Part shown: piece after piece, positions 49,302 through 56,072 of the stretch
Layout: each line of letters begins with the position of its first letter
Numbering within the stretch: position 1 is the first letter of the stretch
Source of the DNA: Candidatus Sulfidibacterium hydrothermale
GTDB lineage: Bacteria; Bacteroidota; Bacteroidia; Bacteroidales; F082
NCBI RefSeq assembly: GCF_020149915.1
Contig: NZ_CP083760.1
Location: forward strand, 2,232,001-2,296,000
Length of the DNA stretch: 64,000 nucleotides
Direction of reading: 5' to 3'
Made by a program: the position numbers and the translations under genes
The notes under the pieces: model-generated
The model's input: the letters and a program-made list of their open reading frames with translations, nothing else
What the model was told of the DNA's origin: nothing
The model's database searches: none

Positions 49302-49325
49302 AAGTGATAATGTAAGCTTTCACAC

Positions 49326-49612
49326 ACTGGTGCTCGTTTGCAACGAGTGCCAGTCAACTTTACTTATCCGCATTGCAAATCTCAGCGGGTTGTGGAAAAG
49401 GTAACCGTTGCCGTTTGGGGCGTTCATAATTTCAAAAGTAAAAAACTCTTCTCAATTTTTGATGCTTTAGCTGATTTTCAATTTCTTTCAAGACACACGA
49501 AATATTTATGTACCAGTAGGAGATTTAACCGGAAAAATATTTTGGGTTGTTTTTGTACAGCCCAAGTCTCGCTGACGCACAAGCCAATCCCGAAGACTTG
49601 CGCCAGATGAGG
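49326..49612. repeat. 286-bp direct repeat, copy A
   Basis: Begins with a REP-like palindrome (ACTGGTGCTCGTT ... AACGAGTGCCAGT, 49326-49354) and ends with a second inverted element (CCCAAGTCTCGCTGACGC ... GACTTGCGCCAG, 49561-49612). Nearly identical to 51978-52263, with several substitutions and one 1-nt indel (GCAAATCTCAG versus GCAAATTCAG). The ~200 bp between the two palindromes is AT-rich. After this copy a half palindrome GAGTGCCAGTGTTTGG follows. Confidence 0.85.
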
Positions 49613-49681
49613 AGTGCCAGTGTTTGGTTCAAAACATGAATAAAACACTCATTATAAATCAAGCCTTTGAGCATACTGACA

Positions 49682-50083
49682 TCAAATAATGTGATGTAAA
49701 ATTAATGCTGTAAAAAACAGAACAACCAAAGGCAAAAAGAAAATAACGATTGCTATTATCTCTCCTACTTTGTCAGTAACCCCAAATTTCGGATCAGCCA
49801 TTTCCAAAAGTTTCTGATACCTTCCTCTCTTTATATAAATCCTTTTTAACCAAAAATATTGAAATATTGTAACTGCTAAAAAAACGACCAAAGGTATTTT
49901 CGATACAAAACTATCAAACATATAATACTCAATAATCCCATCAAATATTACAATCCAAACTGCAGAACTAATAGAAATAGCATAGGACACCTGATCAGGA
50001 TAAGATACCGTTTTCTTTTTTCGTCTGTCACTAATTTCAAGCCAATGTGCCAAATAATAAAATAAAAAGTCCAGCGCTTTCAT
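49682..50083 (-). CDS. Small four-helix membrane protein (array member 2)
   Basis: 133 residues: MKALDFLFYYLAHWLEISD, then helices around AISISSAVWIVIFDGIIEYY, KIPLVVFLAVTIFQYFWL and IIAIVIFFLPLVVLFFTALILHH. Between helices 3 and 4 a basic loop KRGRYQKLLEMADPKF corresponds in place to NNRYEKITQKYKD of the neighbouring split gene. Length and layout match the reconstructed split gene (about 134 residues). The function is unknown. It sits between the 286-bp repeat and the IS-disrupted relative. Confidence 0.6.
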   Translation of the reverse strand: MKALDFLFYYLAHWLEISDRRKKKTVSYPDQVSYAISISSAVWIVIFDGIIEYYMFDSFVSKIPLVVFLAVTIFQYFWLKRIYIKRGRYQKLLEMADPKFGVTDKVGEIIAIVIFFLPLVVLFFTALILHHII

Positions 50084-50237
50084 GGATATTCTTGTTTATA
50101 TTTTCCCAATGACATAGCATTGCCCGGATAAATACATCCGAGTTATTCCGAAAAAATGCATCACAGGCATTTATAAACCTCTGGCACAAAGGCGGATGAG
50201 ACCGGATTTGTTTCAAGGGTCAATAGTCATTTCGTTC

Positions 50238-50462
50238 TCAAGCCAATGTACCATATAAAATAGCTGAAACAAACGCTAATATTACAATTGTAAAAGAATA
50301 AACCAGAACATATTTAAATTTAACATCCTTATATTTTTGTGTGATCTTCTCATATCTGTTATTATAAAAAATCAGATAGTAATTTAATATTCCAAATGGT
50401 AAAGCAAATTCAATTGTAAAAGCAAAAAAATCATTTAATAATTCACCCGGGAACACATTAAT
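50238..50462 (-). pseudogene. C-terminal half of four-helix membrane protein split by IS3-family element (array member 3)
   Basis: Reads NVFPGELLNDFFAFTIEF, two hydrophobic helices and the basic loop NNRYEKITQKYKD. When the IS (50463-51719) and one copy of the AAT target duplication are removed, it joins in frame to the N-terminal half at 51720-51902 (junction INI|NVFPG) to give a protein of about 134 residues. Confidence 0.7.
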
Positions 50463-50524
50463 TATAATACACCCCAAAAACTGGACAACGAGTTAAGTTA
50501 GAAAAATTGATTAAACTTGTTGTT

Positions 50525-50800
50525 ATGAAAAAGAGAAAAAAGTACACATCAAGGTTCAAAACGAAAGTAGTATTGGAAGCCCTGCAGGAAAGAGAAACGA
50601 TTCAGGAACTGGGGAGGAAATACGGATTACACCCGAATCAGATTTCTACCTGGAAGAGCCAGTTTTTATCATCAGCATCATCGGTATTTGAAAAGGGTAC
50701 TAAGAAAGAAGATGTTGAAAAAGAGAAAGAAGCCCTGTTTAAGAAAGTAGGCCAACTGCAAATGGAAGTTGACTTCTTAAAAAAAGTGTTGGGGAAATAG
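50525..50800 (+). CDS. IS3-family transposase OrfA (helix-turn-helix)
   Basis: 91 residues from ATG 50525. An HTH region (FKTKVVLEALQERETIQELGRKYGLHPNQISTWKSQF) binds the IS ends, followed by a leucine-zipper-like helix (EKEKEALFKKVGQLQMEVDFLKKVLG). It overlaps functionally with orfB through a probable -1 frameshift at an A7 run near its end. An in-frame TTG 18 nt upstream is less likely as start. Confidence 0.9.
   Translation: MKKRKKYTSRFKTKVVLEALQERETIQELGRKYGLHPNQISTWKSQFLSSASSVFEKGTKKEDVEKEKEALFKKVGQLQMEVDFLKKVLGK
50778..50786 (+). other. Probable -1 ribosomal frameshift site in the IS
   Basis: T-AAAAAAA-G: reading TTA AAA AAA in orfA allows a slip on A AAA AAA. The -1 frame then runs without a stop (AGT GTT GGG GAA ATA GCC ...) into orfB, giving the OrfAB fusion transposase usual for IS3 elements. 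Confidence 0.6.
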
Positions 50801-50823
50801 CCGGAAAAGCGAAACTTCAAAAA

Positions 50824-51636
50824 GTGAACAGGAAAGAAGAAATAAGCGTCAAACGGCAATGCGAACTTTTAGAAGTAAACCGCAGCAGCTTCTACTATGT
50901 TCCCCGACAAGAGGGTTCTTACAATCAGGAACTGATGAAGCTGATAGACAAGCAATACATGAAAACACCTTTTTATGGAGTCATGCGCATGACCACCTAT
51001 CTGCGAAACATAGGGTATCCGGTCAATGCCAAACGCGTACGACGATTGTACCGGCTTATGGATTTGCAAGCCATCGGCCCACGTCCAAATACGAGCAAGC
51101 CCCATAAGGGGGAAGGCCATACGGTATTTCCCTATTTGTTGCGGAATTTAGAAATAACCCATTCCAACCAGGTCTGGGCGATGGATATTACCTATGTTCC
51201 CGTTGGCAACGGTTATATGTACCTTTTTGCCATCATAGACCTTTACAGCAGGTATATCGTAGGGTGGTCATTGTCGAATACCATGACAACCCAATGGTGC
51301 AAACAGACTTTGGAGCAAGCCATAAAGGATCATGGCAAACCTAAAATGATTAATACCGATCAGGGAAGCCAGTTTACAGCAACAGAATTTACGGAGTTTG
51401 TAACCGGTAAGGGGATTACTTTCAGTATGGATGGTAAAGGTCGAGCCATAGATAATATTTTTATAGAGAGGTTTTGGAGAAACATAAAATACGAAAAGTT
51501 ATATTTGGAACCATCGGAAGACGGACTGGAATTATATGAGAAAATTAAAGATTACATAGAGTTCTACAACACGCAAAGACCCCATCAGTCATTAGCGTAT
51601 AAAATGCCTGTAAAAGTGTTCAAACAGGCTGCTTAG
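50824..51636 (+). CDS. IS3-family transposase OrfB (DDE integrase core)
   Basis: 270 residues with an HTH_21-like N-terminus (RSSFYYVPRQEGSYNQELMKLIDKQYMKTPFYG) and an rve core. The catalytic triad is Asp121 (WAMDITY), Asp179 (NTDQGSQF) and Glu215 (FIERFWRNIKYE), with 35 residues between the second Asp and Glu, as in IS3. The C-terminal YNTQRPHQSLAYKMP is the usual ending. It starts at GTG as an isolated frame but is probably translated mostly as an OrfAB fusion. It appears intact, so the element may be active. Confidence 0.95.
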   Translation: MNRKEEISVKRQCELLEVNRSSFYYVPRQEGSYNQELMKLIDKQYMKTPFYGVMRMTTYLRNIGYPVNAKRVRRLYRLMDLQAIGPRPNTSKPHKGEGHTVFPYLLRNLEITHSNQVWAMDITYVPVGNGYMYLFAIIDLYSRYIVGWSLSNTMTTQWCKQTLEQAIKDHGKPKMINTDQGSQFTATEFTEFVTGKGITFSMDGKGRAIDNIFIERFWRNIKYEKLYLEPSEDGLELYEKIKDYIEFYNTQRPHQSLAYKMPVKVFKQAA

Positions 51637-51719
51637 GTTTTCTTTTAATATGATTAAACGAAGAAAGAAAATCTAATTTATTTTTGTAAAAGAGTTGTCT
51701 AAAGATGGGGAGTAGTTAA

Positions 51720-51902
51720 AATGTTGATTAGAGGAATATTAAGTATATCAAAGAACTTTAACCAAATAAAAATTATCCAAAAATTTAAAGCATGTATCCA
51801 AGTTACATGCATAAATAATTTAAATTTCCACTCTTTATTTGGATGATGCTTTTTGAAACTTAATATTGCATCAGCCCATATCATATAATATATATTCTTC
51901 AT
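51720..51902 (-). pseudogene. N-terminal half of the IS3-split membrane protein
   Basis: Starts MKNIYYMIWADAILSFKK and contains helices around WIHALNFWIIFIWLKFF; the frame then runs into the IS end. See 50238-50462 for the other half and the in-frame junction. No obvious decay besides the insertion, suggesting a recent event. Confidence 0.7.
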
Positions 51903-51977
51903 TAATACCACAATTTATTCAAACCATTTATAATCATTCTTGCCATACCATGTATATGGTCCATAAGTTTGTCCACC

Positions 51978-52263
51978 ACTGGTGCTCGTTTCCAACGAGT
52001 GCCAGTCAACTTTACTTATCCGCATTGCAAATTCAGCGGGTTGTGGAAAAGGTAACCGTTGCTGTTTGGGGCATTCATAATTTCAAAAGTAAAAAACTCT
52101 TTTCAATTTTTGATGCTTTAGCTGATTTTCAATTTCTTTCAAGACACACGAAATATTTATGTACCAGTAGGAGATTTAACCGGAAAAATATTTTGGATTG
52201 TTTTTGTACAGCCCAAGTCTCGCTGACGCACAAGCCAATCCGGAAGGCTTGCGCCAGATGAGG
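51978..52263. repeat. 286-bp direct repeat, copy B
   Basis: Same orientation as copy A at 49326-49612. It starts with a REP-like palindrome (51978-52006) and ends with the CCCAAGTCT...GGCTTGCGCCAG element (52212-52263). The two copies bracket about 2.4 kb holding array members 2 and 3 and the IS3 element. The 52007-52311 stretch has no gene. Confidence 0.85.
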
Positions 52264-52311
52264 GTGATACAAACGCCAAATATTTTTTTTAACAAATCTT
52301 TTCAATTTAAT

Positions 52312-52602
52312 TTAGGGTTTCAATTTGTATTTTCTGAAAAAATAATAGGTTCCATTATTTCCTTTACGATAAACTTCAAAGACATACGATTTAGGTTTCT
52401 TTACTATGGAGTCCCCTATGCTTAAATCAAAGTTTTTCATTTCAGAACCTGATAAATCTATTTTTATTTTATTGTTCAAAATAAATGTTGTTACTCTCAT
52501 TTGCCAATTGTTTCGTTTTACAATAATATTTTTTAATCCACTATTATAAAAATTATTTATTCTCTTTTCACCTTCCATTCGGGAATATAAAACGAAGCTA
52601 AG
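52312..52602 (-). pseudogene. C-terminal part of a small protein gene cut by the IS4-family element
   Basis: The readable protein (YSRMEGEKRINNFYNSGLKN, then IKIDLSGSEMKNFDLSIGDSIVKKP, ending YYFFRKYKLKP) is a small beta-rich domain of unknown function. Its upstream part lies beyond the IS at 53793-53874. The frame in this strand that continues into the IS is not the gene. Joining the halves at the CTTAG duplication gives a one-base frame mismatch, so the gene has also acquired an indel or the start differs. Confidence 0.5.
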
Positions 52603-53740
52603 TACATGACAAAAATTGGAAGATATTGAACTCAGGAGTATAACTATCATTAAGAAAGCATTTTGTAATAAAGTCGAGACCTGTTTTAAAGATTGTTTTT
52701 GCTTTTCTACCGTGTTTTTTAATTTTAATCGGTTTGATATTTTGATGGATATGAATACCCACTTTGTAAACCCAGACAAAAGCAACCATAATCAACAAGA
52801 CGAGTTTTTCAATTCTTTTGATATCTGAAAGGTGTGTTTTTTCAATATCGAAACCGCTTGATTTCATGGCTTTAAAGGTCATTTCTATTTGCCATCGTTG
52901 TTTATAGTAATCATCAGCCTTTTCCGGTTTGGTAAATGATACCAGAATTAGATATTCTCCGTTATGTAATTTGCTTCCGGACAAATAGCACAACTGTCCG
53001 TTTACTTCTACAATGTTGGGGTAATATACAAACTCATTTATCCTGAATGCATTGAATAACCAAAATGCCTTAATGGTTTTATTCTTTCTGGGAACAAAAA
53101 CTTTAAAATTATTTCTGATACGAATATAATAGTGCAGGTTATTATTGTTAAGATACTTAAGCCATTTTTCACCAACAAATTCCCGGTCTGCAACAATACA
53201 TTCTATCGTACCTTTTCCAAAAAGGTTGATGTATCGTTCAATCAGGTTTATCCTTTCCTGCGAATTGGAATTACCCCGTTTTTTTAACATACTGAACAAT
53301 AATGGAAAGGCTACTCCCTGATACACTATGCCAAGCATAAAGATGTTTATGTCTGTTTTGCCAAACTTCCAATTGGTTCTGTCAATAGAAAGTGTTAATC
53401 GTTCTTTGTGGGGCAATAAACTGAAAATTAATTTTGCGATTAAATCAGAATCAAGAGAATAGGATGAGATAAATCGTTGGATACGGCGCAAGGAAGAACT
53501 TTCTTCTGCCTGAGTATCAAATCCCCTTGCCAGGCTCTCAAAATGAACAGTCCTTACTTTTGTTAAAGCAATAATGAATAATGATATGAATTTTATCCGG
53601 GCTAAATTCAGCCTGCCTTCAAAATGTTCCTTTAAAACTGAAACTAAATGACTATCTTTACTGCTGACATTGGTATTCTTCATCTGACAAATACTTGGTA
53701 AATATTCGTCTAAGATACTGAATACCAATGTTTTATCCAA
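52598..53740 (-). CDS. IS4-family transposase
   Basis: 380 residues with the DDE residues Asp120 (LSIDRTNW), Asp185 (IVADREF) and Glu286, and the IS4 signature Y-(2)-R-(3)-E-(6)-K at Tyr279, Arg282, Glu286 and Lys293 (DYYKQRWQIEMTFKAMK). The ORF runs through the terminal inverted repeat and its stop codon TAG (52598-52600) lies in the 5-bp target duplication outside the element, so the stop is supplied by the insertion site. It is otherwise intact. Confidence 0.95.
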   Translation of the reverse strand: MDKTLVFSILDEYLPSICQMKNTNVSSKDSHLVSVLKEHFEGRLNLARIKFISLFIIALTKVRTVHFESLARGFDTQAEESSSLRRIQRFISSYSLDSDLIAKLIFSLLPHKERLTLSIDRTNWKFGKTDINIFMLGIVYQGVAFPLLFSMLKKRGNSNSQERINLIERYINLFGKGTIECIVADREFVGEKWLKYLNNNNLHYYIRIRNNFKVFVPRKNKTIKAFWLFNAFRINEFVYYPNIVEVNGQLCYLSGSKLHNGEYLILVSFTKPEKADDYYKQRWQIEMTFKAMKSSGFDIEKTHLSDIKRIEKLVLLIMVAFVWVYKVGIHIHQNIKPIKIKKHGRKAKTIFKTGLDFITKCFLNDSYTPEFNIFQFLSCT

Positions 53741-53792
53741 ACTTTTTAAGGGTTATTTTGCTGATTATCAGTGATTTATTTTTTGTCATGTA
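52603..53792 (-). mobile_element. IS4-family insertion sequence
   Basis: 1190 bp bounded by terminal inverted repeats TACATGACAAAAA (left, 52603) and TTTTTGTCATGTA (right, ending 53792), flanked by the direct repeat CTAAG at 52598-52602 and 53793-53797. It carries a single transposase gene. It interrupts a small gene of the accessory array. Confidence 0.92.
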
Positions 53793-53874
53793 CTAAGAAA
53801 ACGAAGAATAAAAAAACTGAAACCATAAGCAACGGCAAAATATAACGAATATTATTTTTAATAAATCTTTTCAT
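53793..53874 (-). pseudogene. N-terminal part of the IS4-split small gene
   Basis: Minus-strand ATG 53874 opens a hydrophobic helix: MKRFIKNNIRYILPLLMVSV, then FLFFVFL, reaching the CTTAG duplication. It is likely the membrane anchor or signal of the protein whose remainder is at 52312-52602. The T7 run in this segment is a possible site of the frame error. Confidence 0.45.
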
Positions 53875-53880
53875 TTGTAT

Positions 53881-54087
53881 TTAAGGTTTGTAAATAGTTA
53901 AAACAGAAGGAGTCCAGTGTACATTCATTTGGGTATTTGTTATTGTTGCACCACCTTCAATACCAATACCAATCATTTCGTTAAAATAAATAATCCCCCC
54001 TAGACGCAAGTCTTGTGCGCAAGCTCCGTGTGCAGCTGACTTGGGCCACTCATTAACCTCAAAACTACATAAATACATAAAACCCAA
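53881..54087 (-). pseudogene. ORF remnant (C-terminal scrap) crossing a palindromic repeat
   Basis: A 68-codon frame whose middle is only the translation of the repeat at 53995-54047. The last ~35 codons (YFNEMIGIGIEGGATITNTQ ...) may be the end of a degraded gene. I see no family likeness and doubt that it is expressed. Confidence 0.2.
53995..54047. repeat. CCCAAGTC/GACTTGCG inverted element, inverted copy
   Basis: Read on the minus strand: CCCAAGTCAGCTGCACAC ... ACAAGACTTGCG followed by a G-run. It is a diverged copy of the element ending the 286-bp repeats. Confidence 0.5.
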
Positions 54088-54639
54088 TTATAGAATAATC
54101 TCAACATCAATCAACCCTTTTTCTCCGGTATAATTTGTCATACTACTCCATGGATAATCTTCCGGCCTGTTAACAAAACCCTACTCAACCGGATTGTTAT
54201 GCACATAATCCAGTTTTTGATCCATCATTTTGTTTGATATCAGTTCAATAGGATGATTATCTTGCCTCCAGAACTGGTAATATTTATTATTCGGGTTTTC
54301 CCTTCCTTCAGTTTCAAAAATCTCAAGCATCCATTCTTTTCTGCTTTCGTAAGGATTTTCTTTTATTGCCTTAATCAGAGCAGATGAAGTAAACTTTTTA
54401 AAGTCCCGCAGAATATTTTCCAAAAGATTTTTTCCTTCCCTCGAAATGATCAAGTGAAGATGATTGGTCATAATAACATAAGCATGTAACCGTAATCCTT
54501 TTTCTTTTTGGCAGTATTTTAAACTGTCAAGTATGATCTCACGATAAATATCTCTTGTGAACACATCAACCCATCTGACAACGGCAAATGTTACAAAATA
54601 AATTCCGTCTGGATTATGGAATTTGTACTTGCTGCTCAT
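54088..54639 (-). pseudogene. REP-associated tyrosine transposase (RAYT/Y1_Tnp), amber-interrupted
   Basis: Y1-type transposase of the TnpA-REP group: IYFVTFAVVRWVDVF, the HUH motif His60-Leu-His62 in MTNHLHLIIS, and catalytic Tyr145 in LDYVHNNP. Residue 153 is an in-frame TAG (54181-54183). Past it the frame continues with the conserved RAYT ending GFVNRPEDYPWSS...GLIDVEIIL to TAA at 54088-54090, so about 30 residues would be lost. All catalytic residues lie before the stop. The enzyme family mobilises REP palindromes, and REP-like palindromes occur on both sides within a few kb. Confidence 0.85.
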
Positions 54640-54710
54640 GTTTCAAAGATAAAGAAATTTTGCCGGCTTTGGTTTTACCTCTTTAATATAAATCGGATTG
54701 TTAAGTTCGG

Positions 54711-54766
54711 CCCAAGTCTCGCCTGCGCTTTGGCCGGGCGGGAAGACCTGAGCCAGTTGGGGGAGG
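54711..54766. repeat. CCCAAGTCT inverted element, third copy
   Basis: CCCAAGTCTCGCCTGCGCTT ... GGAAGACCTGAGCCAGTTGG: a diverged relative of the element at 49561-49612 and 52212-52263, located 72 nt upstream of the RAYT gene start. Confidence 0.5.
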
Positions 54767-54784
54767 GTAAAATAATGAACTATA

Positions 54785-55264
54785 TCAATTTAACAGGTTC
54801 TTTTTTATATAATCAAAATCACTTTCTGAAAAAAAATCTTTAACTAAATAAAAGATTTTGTCGGGTCCGGCTTTTATTGTATATCCTTCCTTTACTTCGT
54901 TTCTTCCGTACCATGGAAATTTGGATTTCACAACTTTAATAGCATTTTTAGGGAACTTATATTCGTTAGATTTCATCCATAGTGCAGAAAATACTTCTAT
55001 TACAACATATCCTTCTCCAAAAGAAATCCTTTTTATTGTCTTATTATGCCTTTTGAGCATAACAATGGGAGCTATGATAATGAAAAATATCATCATTAGA
55101 ATAAAAAAAGGAACCACAGCATAGAAAAAAGCTATCCATTTGGACATACTTAAATATGTGAGGAAAATCATAACAATAGAGTAAACAGGACCGATAATAA
55201 ATATCTTCATGGCTTCCCGTTTTACATATTTGTCTCTTAAAATCCCTTTATTGTTTACTTTCAT
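54785..55264 (-). CDS. Two-helix membrane protein with PH-like C-terminal domain
   Basis: 159 residues. A short basic N-terminus is followed by two adjacent transmembrane helices (about 20-70: IFIIGPVYSIVMIFLTYL, AFFYAVVPFFILMMIFFIIIAP). A soluble C-terminal domain of about 85 residues (ISFGEGYVVIEVFSALWM, YKFPKNAIKVVKSKFPWYGR, IFYLVKDFFSESDFDYIKKNL) has a bacterial PH/YcxB-like look. The function is unknown; this layout is common among accessory or immunity-type membrane proteins. It stands alone between the RAYT region and the toxin-antitoxin-like pair. Confidence 0.6.
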   Translation of the reverse strand: MKVNNKGILRDKYVKREAMKIFIIGPVYSIVMIFLTYLSMSKWIAFFYAVVPFFILMMIFFIIIAPIVMLKRHNKTIKRISFGEGYVVIEVFSALWMKSNEYKFPKNAIKVVKSKFPWYGRNEVKEGYTIKAGPDKIFYLVKDFFSESDFDYIKKNLLN

Positions 55265-55348
55265 GGATTAGCTTTTTTCAAAGGATAAAAATCAAAAACC
55301 AGTCTAACTTAGTCAATTTAAGCTTAGTTTCAAAAGTACCCGTTTAAA

Positions 55349-55681
55349 CTACCCCATTATCTCAAGACATCCATAATCTTCAGAAAGAAAAATCCGGATT
55401 AAATCCTGTTTATTCCGAAATAATCGCTCTAATTCATTTGTCGTTCTATTACCGGTCTTTAACCAGATTATTTTAGGCGGGAATCCTTTAACAATATTTA
55501 AATCACAGAAATCCGAATCAAAAGTCACAATAGCATAATCCTTCTTTTTCGCATAATTAAAAATCTCGAGGTCCGTCGCATTCTCGAGTCCTAATTCCCT
55601 GACTTGTTTAGATCCCGGAAACAAATCTGTAATTCGTTTTACCAGTCTGAAAGAGATATTTTGATCAAATAAAAGTTTCAT
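55349..55681 (-). CDS. DUF5615 PIN-like protein (putative toxin)
   Basis: 110 residues with the DUF5615 pattern: LLFDQNIS with Asp6, REFGL-like RELGLENATDLEIFNYAKKKDYAIVTFDSDF carrying Asp55 and Asp57, then PPKIIWLKTGN. These acidic residues correspond to a PIN-like nuclease centre. It overlaps the upstream DUF433 gene by 4 nt, the standard arrangement of DUF433/DUF5615 pairs, which are regarded as toxin-antitoxin modules. Nuclease activity is inferred from the fold. Confidence 0.85.
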   Translation of the reverse strand: MKLLFDQNISFRLVKRITDLFPGSKQVRELGLENATDLEIFNYAKKKDYAIVTFDSDFCDLNIVKGFPPKIIWLKTGNRTTNELERLFRNKQDLIRIFLSEDYGCLEIMG

Positions 55682-55902
55682 GTGGCATACAATTGCCCTT
55701 GTTCTTTTTTAGCAGCAAAAGATAAACAGGCATTTATTTTTTCTATGGTCAATTCCGGATATTCACGAATAATATCTTCCCGCGTCATGCCATTAGATAA
55801 CCACGACAATACGTCGTAAACAGAAATCCGTGTACCTTTAATAATCGGTTTTCCAAATCTTTTTTCAGGATTAATTTCAATATATTTATCAAACTGTACC
55901 AT
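55678..55902 (-). CDS. DUF433 protein (putative antitoxin)
   Basis: 74 residues of the DUF433 family: IEINPEKRFGKPIIKGTRISVYDVLSWLSNGMTREDIIREYPELTIEKINACLSFAA. The GKPxIxGTRI motif and helical wing are characteristic and DNA-binding-like. It is the upstream gene of the pair and overlaps the DUF5615 gene by 4 nt, so it is made first, as usual for antitoxins; autoregulation is likely but not visible. Confidence 0.88.
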   Translation of the reverse strand: MVQFDKYIEINPEKRFGKPIIKGTRISVYDVLSWLSNGMTREDIIREYPELTIEKINACLSFAAKKEQGQLYAT

Positions 55903-55942
55903 AGTTACAAAGGTAAAGATTTATTTTATTCCAAATACTAAA

Positions 55943-55971
55943 CTCCGGCACTCGTTGGAAATGAGCGCCAG
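55943..55971. repeat. REP-like palindrome, inverted copy
   Basis: CTCCGGCACTCGTT, GGA loop, AATGAGCGCCAGAA. Its reverse complement matches the core of copy 1 (GGCGCTCGTTTCCAACGAGTGCC with one change). It marks the right edge of the accessory island, facing the opposite way to the palindromes at the left edge. Confidence 0.65.
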
Positions 55972-56045
55972 AATTTGGTTTCAAAGTATGCAAAACATTC
56001 ACACGCCAATAGGAAAGAAAATAAAAACGGTCGGAGAAAGGTTCG

Positions 56046-56053
56046 TATCTTTG
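56046..56053 (+). promoter_or_regulatory. -7 promoter box
   Basis: TATCTTTG (TAnnTTTG) 19 nt before ATG 56073. Confidence 0.45.
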
Positions 56054-56072
56054 CCCGTCAAGCATACTTTCC

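Larger units (their letters stand above)
50463..51719 (+). mobile_element. IS3-family insertion sequence
   Basis: 1257 bp with orfA and orfB in the -1 relation typical of IS3. The ends align as imperfect inverted repeats (TATAATACACCCC ... TTTGGACAAC-like versus TTAACTACTCCCC ... TAGACAAC). A 3-bp AAT flanks both sides (50460-50462, 51720-51722). Boundaries were set by this duplication and by the in-frame restoration of the interrupted gene; they could be off by a few bases. Confidence 0.75.

Noticed and set aside
49338-49610. Plus-strand ORF inside the 286-bp repeat (also 51866-52261)
   Set aside because: The two copies differ by a 1-nt indel near the start and most substitutions change amino acids, so it does not behave like a coding sequence.
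52312-52785. 157-codon minus-strand ORF spanning the IS4 left end
   Set aside because: Its first ~60 codons are an out-of-frame reading of the transposase gene. Only the part outside the IS (52312-52602) belongs to a former gene.
48867-55971. Integron-like cassette array with attC sites
   Set aside because: No integrase gene is seen and the palindromes lack a clear GTTRRRY/RYYYAAC core pair. The RAYT/REP explanation fits better, though the cassette-like layout remains suggestive.
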